Assembly (NCBI GenBank): GCA_029959905.1
Contig: JASCNZ010000029.1
Location: 1-34,117 of the forward strand
From: Microbacteriaceae bacterium PS02344
GTDB lineage: Bacteria; Actinomycetota; Actinomycetes; Actinomycetales; Microbacteriaceae
DNA length: 34,117 bases
Direction: 5' to 3'
Both the position numbers and the translations under genes were made by a program. Below are positions 1 through 9,800 of the stretch, piece by piece (position 1 is the first letter of the stretch; each line of letters opens with the position of its first letter). Under the pieces are notes generated by a model, which was not told the origin of the DNA, did not search any database, and saw nothing but the letters and a program-made list of their open reading frames with translations.

Positions 1-51
1 CATCCCCGGGGGGGGGCGCGAGCGGGCCCCCAGCCCCATGCCCCCGCTCGA

Positions 52-96
52 CGACGACCGGCCCCTCCTGCGGCGGGGGCCGGTCGTCGCTCTTCT
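52..96 (+). terminator. Rho-independent-type terminator hairpin
   Basis: Positions 52-65 and 76-89 form a perfect 14-bp G/C-rich stem with a 10-nt loop, followed by the pyrimidine-rich tail CTCTTCT. The tail is T-poor, as is common in high-GC actinobacteria. The orientation fits a + strand gene ending to the left of the window. Confidence 0.65.
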
Positions 97-168
97 CTCA
101 CCGAGGACTCGCTTCTCCCGCCGGGGACGCTCTTCTCGCGCCGAGGGACTCGCTTCTCCCGCCGGGGA
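88..168. repeat. Tandem duplication of a ~40-bp pyrimidine-rich unit
   Basis: Unit 1 (88-127) and unit 2 (128-168) differ by three substitutions and one inserted base. They share an exact 25-bp core at 106-130 and 147-171. A degenerate further start follows at about 169-180. The unit carries TCTTCTC and sits directly behind the first terminator stem. Confidence 0.7.
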
Positions 169-295
169 CGCGGTTCTCCCAGGCGAACACGAGCTCCAGT
201 CGGCGGACCCGGCGACGCTCCGACCGATTCTCCGGCCCTGCTCGTCTTGTCAGATGACGCCGGACGAGCCGACCCCCCGCAGCCCCCGGCGTCGC

Positions 296-341
296 GGCGG
301 TCGCCCTCCATCCGACAGGGCGACCGCCACCCTCTTCTTCC
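296..341 (+). terminator. Second terminator-like hairpin
   Basis: Positions 296-307 and 317-328 form a perfect 12-bp stem (GGCGGTCGCCCT with its complement) and a 9-nt loop, followed by ACCCTCTTCTTCCC. It is the same design and orientation as the hairpin at 52-89. It could be a back-up terminator or the end of a short RNA made from 97-295. Confidence 0.55.
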
Positions 342-492
342 CGCGTGACCCGGCGGTCGAAGATCACCCCGGCGACGTCGACAGATTCAGTGGCCCACGT
401 CGTCTTGCTTAATGGTTCGGCGTCTGATGGGGGGCGAGGGGCGTCGAGAAGTCGGTACGTGCCGGCATCCGCACACGCGGCGCGACATCCTC

Positions 493-506
493 CGTCTGAA
501 CAGACG
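493..506. promoter_or_regulatory. 14-bp palindrome upstream of the first adhesin
   Basis: CGTCTGAACAGACG is a perfect dyad of two 6-bp arms around AA, about 112 bp upstream of the start codon at 619. Its size and position suit a dimeric regulator. The binding protein is unknown; the neighbouring LuxR-type regulator is one candidate. Confidence 0.35.
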
Positions 507-618
507 CCGATGGGTGCGCATGGTCTCACGGCCAGCGTGATGAACGACGTGGCGCAGCGTCTCATAGCTGGGGAGAGAACCGGCCGCTGCGCCGCCGGAA
601 TGGGAAAAGGAAACTGGG

Positions 619-2166
619 ATGAATGGGAACTCTGCCGTGCGCCGAAAGCGCTCGCGCTCGACCGCCGCGCTCGTCGTGCTGATCGGGATGGCTCTGGCCA
701 TGTTCTCGGCGGTGTGGTCGGCGCCCGCCGCCGATGCCGCCGAGGTCGACGGCGTCACGAGCGTCGACATCGTCAATCAACCGCCCTACGTGAAGGACGC
801 GCAGTACCAGGTCGACGCGACGTGGGCCGTGCCGGACGACGCGCAGCCCGGCGACACGTTCACACTGAACTTCCCCGACGCGCTCGTCGGGTTCGCCGCC
901 ACGATCGACCTGCCCGACGCCGACGGCAACATCGTCGGCACCTGCCAGGTCACCGGGTCGCAGTTCGTCTGCACCTTGAGCGACTTCGTCGCGACGCACG
1001 ACAACGTGCAGGGCACGCTGACCTTCAACGCGAAGTTCGTCGAGACCTTCACCGACGAGCAGATCGAGTTCACCACGGGTAACAACGTCACCATCACGGC
1101 CGCGGTCGAGGGTGGCGTGGGAACGACGGGCGCCGACCCGGCGCCCTCCGCTCCCACCAAGTTCGGCTACCCGAACAACGACGGCGAAACGCTCACCTGG
1201 GTGATCCGCGTTCCCGGCGACGATCTGGGCGGGGCGACGAACCCGATCATCACCGACGACTACGACGCCCCTCTCGTCTTCGACCCGACCCGCATCACCG
1301 TGCGGTCCATCGCCACGGCGGACTGGGCGCAGAGCGGCAGCACCGACGCGTGGACGTACCTCGGTCAGGGCACCGGCACCGGCTCGTACACGCTGACCGA
1401 TCGCCCGGCCGACACGGCGTTCGACGTGCAGCTCAACGGCGCCGTCGCCGACGGCTCGCGCATCTACGAGGTGATCGTGGTGATGGACTTCCCCGCGGGC
1501 GCCGTCACGGGTGACGTCTACGACAACAGTGCCATCGTGAACGACACCACCTACACCGCCACCCCTGTCCCGTTCGTCGCCGCGGGCGGCAACGGCCAGG
1601 GCGACGCCCTCGGCGACTTCGCGGTGACCAAGTCGGTCGTCGGCTCGGGCGCCGAGACGGTGGCCGGGGTCGCCTACACGGTGAATTACTCGTACGTCGA
1701 CGACGGGCAGACCGTCACGGGGACGCTCACGATCGCCGATGGCGAGACCGGCACACTCACCGACGTCCCCGAGGGCGCCGTCGTGACCCTGTCGGAGGTG
1801 CTGCCGACGGTCGATGGCATCACCTACGACCCGCCCGCGTTCTCGGGCACCGGCGTCACCGACAACGGGGACGGCACCGCCACGTTCACGATGATCGACG
1901 GCGTGATCGCGATCACGCTCACGAACACGGCGGTCCAGGTGCCGGTGGAGGTTCCGCCGACGCCGGTGCCCACGCCGGTGGCGACGGCGAACGCGGCCCC
2001 GTCACCCAGCGCGGCAGCGGCTCCGACCGCGACCACCACGCCGACGGGTGCCAGCACGACGCTCGCCATCACGGGCGCCGACCCGATGCCGCTGATCGTC
2101 ATCGCCGGCCTGCTCGTGCTCTCGGGCGTCGTGGCTCTGCTCGCACGCCGCCGCGTGCAGCTCTGA
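619..2166 (+). CDS. LAITG-anchored surface protein with DUF5979-type domain
   Basis: This is a secreted, cell-wall-anchored 515-aa protein. Residues 1-41 are an export signal (RRKRSRS, a hydrophobic stretch, then a likely cut after ADAA). Residues 42-325 form beta-rich, Ig-like material resembling the N-terminal regions of Gram-positive adhesins. Residues about 332-440 match the DUF5979 pattern, with a start GDFAVTKSV and an end ITLTNTA. A Pro/Thr/Ala-rich stalk follows (about 442-480). LAITG at 482-486, a hydrophobic segment and RRRVQL form a sorting signal of the LAxTG class used by actinobacterial class E sortases. No sortase gene is in the window. The start at 619 is supported by AAAAGGA at 605-611. 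The ligand is unknown; a role in adhesion is inferred from architecture. Confidence 0.85.
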   Translation: MNGNSAVRRKRSRSTAALVVLIGMALAMFSAVWSAPAADAAEVDGVTSVDIVNQPPYVKDAQYQVDATWAVPDDAQPGDTFTLNFPDALVGFAATIDLPDADGNIVGTCQVTGSQFVCTLSDFVATHDNVQGTLTFNAKFVETFTDEQIEFTTGNNVTITAAVEGGVGTTGADPAPSAPTKFGYPNNDGETLTWVIRVPGDDLGGATNPIITDDYDAPLVFDPTRITVRSIATADWAQSGSTDAWTYLGQGTGTGSYTLTDRPADTAFDVQLNGAVADGSRIYEVIVVMDFPAGAVTGDVYDNSAIVNDTTYTATPVPFVAAGGNGQGDALGDFAVTKSVVGSGAETVAGVAYTVNYSYVDDGQTVTGTLTIADGETGTLTDVPEGAVVTLSEVLPTVDGITYDPPAFSGTGVTDNGDGTATFTMIDGVIAITLTNTAVQVPVEVPPTPVPTPVATANAAPSPSAAAAPTATTTPTGASTTLAITGADPMPLIVIAGLLVLSGVVALLARRRVQL

Positions 2167-2205
2167 TCCACCGAACGATCCCGGCGCGCGACGGAAGGAG
2201 CGGGT

Positions 2206-3747
2206 ATGCCGATGCCGCATGAGTGGCCGGAGGGCGAGCGGCGCCGTGTCGTCGCCGAGATCACGGCGGCGCTCGACGAGCAGCGCTGGAACGATTTCGG
2301 CGAGATCATCGACGACTACTTCTACGCCCTCTCGACGATCGACCCCGACGTGCTTCTGGACGCATGGGAGCGGGTGTCGCGAGACTGGCTCGCCGATCAT
2401 CCGAGGTATCAGCTCGCGGCCGCCGCCACCCGAGCGGGTGGGCGATCGTCCGGGCGGCTGGAGGAGCACGCCGTTCGCTCGTTCACCGGGTGGGTCCTGC
2501 GGCAGGAGAGCCCGGCCGTGCGCGACGTGCTCATGATGCACGCGCTCGAGATACGTCGCCAGTTGGAGCTCGGGCGAGTGGAGCGCGCGGCGGATGCCGC
2601 AGACGACATGGAGCGAACCCTCCACGACGCCGACGACCTGCACGGTCTCGACGACGTCGTCCCGCCGATGCGCCTGCAGGTCGGACTCGCTCGGCTCGCT
2701 GCCGGCGATCTCGCCCGCGCCGGCGAGGCCTTCGCGGAGGGATGGCGCTGGAGCCGCAGCGCTCTGCCCCACCCCCTCGCGCCCGAGCTCGCCGCATACT
2801 GCGCCGTGGTGCATGCACTCGCGGAGGATCACGTGCGCGCGCAGGAGTGGATCGATCGCAGCGCGGCGGGTGCAGTTCCTCCGGGCGACGCGGTGATCGT
2901 CGCCCGTGCGCTCATCGCGATCGGTGACCTCGACCGCGCGGCCGCCGACGACGCGCTCTCGACGGTCGGGCGGGGCGTGGATTCGGGCGACCTCTGGTGG
3001 GTCGTCGAGCATGCTCGCGCCCGCTCGGCCCTTCTCTGGGGTGATCGCCGTCGCGGCCGCGCCGACGTCGACGACGTCCTCCATTCGTACCCCTCGCTGA
3101 CCCCGCCGAGCTCTTTCGCGGGCGCCCTCCTGCGCGCCGACGCTGCCGATCTGCTTCATTCGATGGGCGAGGCCGCAGAAGCCGCACGTCGGGTGGAGGC
3201 CACCGGACGCGCGACGGTGCACCCTGTCGTCGTGCCAGCGGCCGTCCGCATGCTGTTGATCGTGGGCCGGACCGAAGAGGCGGATGCTCTGCTCGACGAG
3301 GCCGATGGGGATCGTGTCATGACCGGGTACGCGCCCGCTCGGCGTGCGGTTCTGAGAGCCAACGTCTCGTACGCCGCTCGCCGCACGGACCGCTACCGGA
3401 GGGTCGACGCGGCGGTGGAGCTCCTCAGCCGTACCGCGGCGTTCGACGCGGCCTACGACGCCCTTCCGGTCGTGTTCGACGCCATCTCGACAAGGCTCTC
3501 CCGCCAGCCGTGGGACGGCGCGCGTCTCATCATCCCCGCCGCCTACGCGCTCACCCGCCGCGAGGAGCAGGTGCTGGGCCTCCTCGCGGCCCACGCCTCG
3601 GTGCAGGAGATCGCCGCGGCGATGTTCATCTCGCGCAACACCGTGAAGACGCATCTGCGATATCTCTATCGAAAGCTCGGGGTCTCGAACCGCGCGGGCG
3701 CCCTCGAGGTCGCAGACCGATTGTTGCATCGAGGTCACGCGGGGTGA
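2206..3747 (+). CDS. LuxR-family transcriptional regulator without an ATPase domain
   Basis: The C-terminal residues 448-507 are a LuxR/GerE helix-turn-helix (ALTRREEQVLGLLA, then ISRNTVKTHLRYLYRKLGV), which binds DNA. Residues 1-440 are helical and Ala/Leu/Arg-rich, similar to the TPR-like arm of MalT-type regulators. No Walker A or other P-loop motif is present, so this is a short relative of the LAL/MalT group. The start at 2206 has GGAAGGAG at 2193-2200. The gene begins 39 bp after the first adhesin and ends 121 bp before the giant adhesin, all on one strand. It is therefore likely to be co-transcribed with, and to regulate, surface-protein genes. The signal it senses is not evident. Confidence 0.85.
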   Translation: MPMPHEWPEGERRRVVAEITAALDEQRWNDFGEIIDDYFYALSTIDPDVLLDAWERVSRDWLADHPRYQLAAAATRAGGRSSGRLEEHAVRSFTGWVLRQESPAVRDVLMMHALEIRRQLELGRVERAADAADDMERTLHDADDLHGLDDVVPPMRLQVGLARLAAGDLARAGEAFAEGWRWSRSALPHPLAPELAAYCAVVHALAEDHVRAQEWIDRSAAGAVPPGDAVIVARALIAIGDLDRAAADDALSTVGRGVDSGDLWWVVEHARARSALLWGDRRRGRADVDDVLHSYPSLTPPSSFAGALLRADAADLLHSMGEAAEAARRVEATGRATVHPVVVPAAVRMLLIVGRTEEADALLDEADGDRVMTGYAPARRAVLRANVSYAARRTDRYRRVDAAVELLSRTAAFDAAYDALPVVFDAISTRLSRQPWDGARLIIPAAYALTRREEQVLGLLAAHASVQEIAAAMFISRNTVKTHLRYLYRKLGVSNRAGALEVADRLLHRGHAG

Positions 3748-3771
3748 TTTTTGACCCCCCAGAGGGTGATT
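3742..3771. promoter_or_regulatory. GGGTGATT direct repeat, 22 bp apart
   Basis: GGGTGATT occurs at 3742-3749 (over the LuxR stop codon) and again at 3764-3771, a spacing of about two helical turns. The pair lies upstream of the giant adhesin. It is a candidate binding site for the adjacent LuxR-type protein; the link is inference. Confidence 0.35.
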
Positions 3772-3820
3772 CTCGTTCCTGAGTCTTTCCTGACCGCAGC
3801 CCGAGCAGAATACTGGCGCT

Positions 3821-3851
3821 CACCTGTTCGGCGACCCGAGCCGAGCAGGTG
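3821..3851 (+). promoter_or_regulatory. Leader hairpin next to the giant adhesin's ribosome binding site
   Basis: Positions 3821-3832 and 3840-3851 pair over 12 positions with one G-U wobble around a 7-nt loop. The right arm runs to the first base of the purine-rich Shine-Dalgarno GGGGGAGGGA (3851-3860), with the ATG at 3869. It may be an operator or an RNA structure that tunes translation. A weak -10-like AATACT lies at 3809-3814. Confidence 0.45.
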
Positions 3852-3868
3852 GGGGAGGGATCTCAGCC

Positions 3869-6800
3869 ATGCCTATGCACACTCACCGGCCCAGGACCAG
3901 CGCTCTGCGAGCATCCACGGAGCGACGCACGCGCCGACCACTCGCCGCCATCACCGCGGCGATGTCGCTGATCGTCGGCCTGCTCGTCTCGGTCGCCCCT
4001 CTTCCCGCCGCCGCGTCGTCATCGACGGCGGCCACCGCGGTCGGAGCGGTCGCTCAGAGCCTGAGCGGGCCCCAGGCGCAGAGCATGCTCGCGAAGCTCG
4101 CTGCGGGCAACCCCGGGGTGCCGTCGGCGCCGACGACGCTGTTCCAGGAGAACTTCGAGAACGTGCCGGGCACCGCCCCCGTGCTCCTCTCGGCCTACAC
4201 GGGAACGACAGGTCAGCAGTACGCGGCCTCCGCACCGTGGCTGCAGAACTGCAACGGGCTCATCGTGAACTTCAACGTCTCGAACACCCTGCTCGGCAAC
4301 TGCGCCACGACGGCCAGCGCGTCGAGCATCCGTCAGCTCTCGTACGCCCTGGGTGTGCACGCCGGTTCGGCCACGCCCGGCGCGAACGACGCCGTCTCGG
4401 CCCTGACCGAGAGCCCCGGACCCGGTGCCAACCTGATCGAGTTCGCGACCCTCACCCCGGTGCCCGTCTCCGGCGCGAACGGCCGCTTCCTGACCTTCAG
4501 CCTCGACGCCGCGACCCGCAGCTGCGCGACCTCCGCGCCCCTCTACACGCTCTCCTACGTCTCGACCGGCGGCACGGTGACCCCGCTCGGCAGCCAGATC
4601 AACCCGTGCGCCTCGGGCACCGGCGTCGCCGTGCCGGCGAACGGCTCGCTCGGTGCCACGACGCTCAACGTCGGCACGTACACCGCCAACGGCTCGTTCC
4701 TGTCGAACGGCACCGCGGTCGGCATCCGGCTCGTGAACGCCAACGGCGCATCGGCCGGCAACGACGCCGCGATCGACAATGTGCGCATCCTCGACGTCAC
4801 GCCGCAGCTCGACAAGTCGTTCGCGGTGTCTGCGCGCCTGGTCGGACAGCCCACCACGCTGACGTTCACGATCACCAACACGAGCGAACTCGCCGCCAAG
4901 TCGGGGTGGGGCTTCGTCGACACCCTTCCGGCGGGCATGACGGTGGCCCCGACGCCGAACCTCGGCGGCACCTGCACGGCCACTCGCACGGCGGCCGCCG
5001 GCAGCGGCACGATCACGGTCAGCGGCGGCTCGCTCGCCGCGAACCAGACCTCGTGCACCATCACCGTCGACGTGGTGTCGACCCAGGTCGGCTCGTACAC
5101 GAACGGACCGACCAACGTCACGACGACCGGTCTGAACGCCCCCGGTTCGACCACCGTGCAGTACACGAACCCCGTCGAGTGGACGTGCTCGCCCGACGGC
5201 TACCTGTTCCAGTCGATCGGCACCACCACCGCGATCTTCGCCGTCGACCTCGTCACCGGGGCGTATGCGCAGACCGGGACGATCTCCCGTCCGAGCAACG
5301 CCCAGGGGTACAACACCACCGACGACTACGTCTACGCCGTCATTCAGCAGCGGGTGCACCGGGTGGGCAGCGACGGCTCGACGAACGATGTCACACCGGC
5401 GACGGGCTGGGTGCCCGGGCTGTACAACATCGGCGACTTCGATGAGGCCGGCCACTACTGGGTCAGCCGCAACGTCGCCGGTTCGCCGTGGTTCGAGATC
5501 GACTACGCCGCCGGCTCGCCGACCTACGGACAGGTGATCTCGTCGGGGACGCTGTCGCCCGCGAGCATCTCGGTCGGGTCCGACTGGGTGTACGTCGACG
5601 GCTCGCTGTACAGCATCAACGATCAGGGTCGGCTCATCGTCTTCGATACGGCGACGAAGCTGCTGACCGACCGCGGTCCGGTGGCCGGCGTGCCGGGGAG
5701 TGTCACGGGCAGCCCCGCGAACTACGGGGCCGGGTACGCGGATGCCGACGGCAACCTGTACTTCTCGCGCAACGAAACCGGTGTCATCTACCGCGTCGAC
5801 CCGGATGCTCTGACCTCGGTGCCGTTCACCGACGGCCCGGCGTCGACCGGCAACGACGGTGCCCGCTGCGCGACCGTGCCGGTGGAGATCGACCTCGGTG
5901 ACGCGCCCGACAGCTACGGCACCACCATCGGTGCCGACGGCGCGCGGCACAGCCTTTCGGCGGTCGATGCGGGCGGAGAGGTGACACTGCGCCTCGGCTC
6001 CGCCATCGACGCCGAGCTCGAGGGGCAGCCGACCGCCGCGGCGGACGGTGACGACCTGGCGGGCATCGCCGACGAAGACGGCGTGGCCTCCCCGATCGTG
6101 ATGGCGTCGGGCAGCACCACTGCGGTGACGGTCTCGGTGACCAACGACACGGGTGCCGTGGCCACCCTCGCCGGGTGGATCGACCTCAACGGCAACGGGG
6201 TGTTCGACGCCGCCGAGCTCGTGCGGGTGGTCGTGCCCGCCCACAGCGGCACCGCCGATTACACGCTCACCTTCCCCGTCGGCACGGCGACCGCCGATAC
6301 CTTCGCGCGGTTCCGTCTGTTCGAGGGCGACGTCGCCGCCCCGTCGCCGGTGGGCCCGGCGGCCGGCGGCGAGGTCGAGGACTACCCGGTCGCGTACACC
6401 GACCGCTCGCTCAGCGTCGAGAAGACGTCGTCGCAGACCGCCGACAGCCGCCCGGGCGACGTGGTGACCTACACGGTCACCGCCACGAACACCGGCGCAT
6501 CGCCCTACGACGCCCAGGTGCCTGCGGTGATCTTCGACGACATCCGCGCGGTGCTCGACGACGCCGAGTACAACGGCGACGCCACGGCGACGACCGGTCC
6601 CAGCCCCGTGTACCTGGACCCCGGCTTCCTGTCGTGGCGCGGGTCGCTCGCGCCCGGGGCATCCGTGACGATCGAATACTCGGTGACCCTCACCGCGAGC
6701 GGCGACGGTGTCGTGCGCAACGTCGCGTGGCAGCCCGCCACACCGCCGGAGCCCGGCGACCCGCCCACCGAGGTACCGACCTGCGACCCGGCGACCGCCG

Positions 6801-9800
6801 ACGGGGTCGATCCCGTCACCGGTGAGCCGTGCGCGGCGACCACGAACCTCCTCCCGCGGCTCACCGTCGAGAAGACCGCCGATACCGCCGACCTTCCGGT
6901 CGACGGCGGAGCGGTGACGTACACGATCGTCGTGACCAACGTCGGGCCGGGGGCATTCACCGGCTCGGCACCGGCCACCCTCACCGATGATCTTTCCGAG
7001 GTGCTCGACGACGCCGACTACAACGGCGACGCGGCGGCATCCGTCGGCTCGGTGACCGTGGCGTCGTCGCAGCTGAACTGGTCGGGCGCGCTCGCGTCGG
7101 GACAGTCGGCGACGATCACGTACAGCGTGACGTACGACGCATCGGCGGGCGACAACGTGCTGCTCAACACGGCATGCGTGCCCGAAGACGACGCGCTCGA
7201 CCCCGATGAGGCGTGCAACTACGTGCAGATCCCGGGCGCCGCCCTGGTGATGACGAAGACCGTCGACCCGGCCGACGGCAGTGTGCTCGTCGCGGGTCAG
7301 CAGGTGACCTACACGCTCTCGTTCGAGAACATCGGCCAGTCGGCCGCGACCGTCGATGCGCTCGACACCCTCACGGGAGTTCTCGACGACGCGCAGATCA
7401 CCGCGGGCCCCACGGCATCGGCCGGGCTCACGGCGACCCTCGCCGGAGACGAACTGTCGATCACCGGTTCGGTTCCGGTCGGGCAGACGCTGACGGTCAC
7501 TTACACCGCGACGGTCGACGCCTTCGCCGATCAGGGCGACCACGTGCTGGGCAACGTGCTCAGCAACGGCGACGGGAGCTGCCCGCCCGCGGGATGCGAG
7601 GAGACCGAGAACCCCGTTCGGCATTACACCGTCGAGAAGGAGGCCGCGACGACGGCCCCGACGAACCCCGGCGACACCGTCACCTACACCGTGACGGTCA
7701 CCAACGACGGTGCGGCGCCCTACACGTCGACCACCCCCGCGTCGATCAGCGACGACCTCGCGGCCGTGCTCGACGACGCGACCCTCACGGGCACGCCGAC
7801 CGCCGTCGTGGTCGGCCAGCCCGGTATCCAGCTTCCGGCCCCGGTGTTCTCGACGCCGACCCTCACGTGGTCGGGCGCGGTGGGCGTCGGGCAGACGGTC
7901 GAGATCACGTACACGGTGCAGGTCAACGCCCCGCGCACCGGCGACGGATCGCTCGAGAACGCGGTCACCCCCACCGGTCTCGGTGGCGAGTGCGAGGTCG
8001 ACGGATGCGCGACCATCACCCCGGTGCAGTGGTTCACGGTGTCGAAGTCGGCGTCGGCCACCTCAGCGCTCCCCGGAGACACGCTCGTCTACTCGGTCGT
8101 CGTCACGAACGACAGCGCCGTGCCCTACACCGTCGGGTCGCCGGCGAGCTTCACCGACGACCTGTCCGGCGTGCTCGACGACGCCACGTACAACGGCGAC
8201 GCCACGAACGGCGCGACCGTGACCGGCAGCACACTCTCGTGGCAGGGGGCTCTGGCGCCGGGCGCATCGGTGGTCATCGTCTACAGCGTGACCATCGATG
8301 CGCCGCCTGCCGGCGACGCGGTCCTCGCGAACGTGGTGGTGCCGACCGGCGAGGGTGGCGAGTGCGTGCCGGATGAGTGCGCGACGGCGACGCCCGTGCA
8401 GTCGTACACCGTGGCGAAGACGGTCTCGGCCACGACAGCGGTACCGGGCGACGTCCTCACCTACACCGTGACCGTGACGAACACGGGCGCGGTGGACTAC
8501 ACGGCGGATGCTCCGGCCTCGTTCACCGACGACCTCTCCGCCGTGCTCGACGACGCGACCTACAACAACGACGCGACGAACGGGGCGACCGTGACGGGCT
8601 CGACCCTGACCTGGTCGGGGACGTTGGCCGTCGGGGCATCCGTCGACATCACCTACTCGGTGACCGTCGACGACCCGTCCGACGGTGACGACGTGCTCAC
8701 GAATGTCGTAGTCGCCACCGGCGACGGCGGCGACTGCGAGCCGGATGCCTGCACGACCACGACCGAACTCCGCTCCTACACGGTGTCGAAGGCCGCGTCG
8801 GCCACGACGGCGCAGCTCGGCGACACCGTCGTCTACACGGTGACCGTGACCAACACCGGGGCGATCGATTACACGGTCGCCGACCCGGCATCGTTCACCG
8901 ACGACCTGTCGGCCGTGCTCGACGACGCGACCTACAACGACGACGCGACGAACGGCGCGACCGTGACGGGCTCGACCCTCACCTGGTCCGGCGCGCTCGC
9001 CGCGGGCGACGCCATCGACATCACCTACTCCGTCACCGTGACGAGTCCCGTCACCGGCGACGACGTGCTCACCAATGCGGTCGTGCCCACCAGCGACGGG
9101 GGCGACTGCGTGCCGGACGAGTGCGCCACCCGCACGCCGGTGCAGTCCTTCGCCGTCACGAAGACCGCGGATGCAACGGACGTGATCCCCGGCGACACGA
9201 TCACCTACACCCTGACGATCGTGAACACCGGGCAGGCCCCCTACACAGCCGCCTCGCCGGCCACTCTGACCGACGACCTGTCCGATGTGCTCGACGACGC
9301 GACGTACAACGACGACGCGACGAACGGCGCCACCTACGCGGCACCGCAGCTGACGTGGTCCGGTGCGCTCGCCGTGGGTGAGACGGTCACCGTCACCTAC
9401 TCCGTGACGGTCGACGACCCGGTGACGGGCGACAGCCGACTCGTCAACGGCGTGGTCACCGACAACGGCGGCAACTGCGAACCCGGCTCGAACGACCCCG
9501 CCTGCGTCGTGAACATCCCCACCGGATCGTTCACGGTGCAGAAGCAGGCTTCGGCCGCCGAGGCCCTGCCCGGCGACGTCGTGACCTACACCGTCACGGT
9601 GACCAACACCGGAGCGATCGACTACACCGTCGCGGAGCCGGCGTCGTTCGCCGACGATCTGACGGCCGTCCTCGACGACGCGACGTACAACGACGACGCC
9701 ACGAACGGCGCCACCGTCTCGGGAACGACGCTCACCTGGGCGGGTCCGCTCGCGGCGGGCGCGTCGATCGACATCGTCTACTCCGTGACGGTCGACGACC

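Larger units (their letters stand above)
1..618. other. Gene-free leader with hairpins and a short tandem repeat
   Basis: No reading frame here has both a convincing ribosome binding site and recognisable protein character. The stretch holds a G/C-rich start with an 8-bp inverted repeat (19-26 with 43-50), two terminator-like hairpins, a tandem duplication of about 40 bp, a 14-bp palindrome, and finally the leader of the surface protein that starts at 619. It is probably the 3' end zone of an upstream gene outside the window plus the promoter region of the adhesin. I could not place convincing -35/-10 boxes. Confidence 0.6.

Noticed and set aside
38..1082. Open frames of 100-250 codons in and after the 5' leader on both strands
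   Set aside because: They lack ribosome binding sites, overlap hairpins and the adhesin gene, and show no protein-like composition.
3748..5445. A + strand frame starting near 3751 that overlaps the adhesin start
   Set aside because: It is Arg/His-rich out-of-frame reading of the adhesin. The adhesin frame has signal peptide, domains and a proper ribosome binding site.
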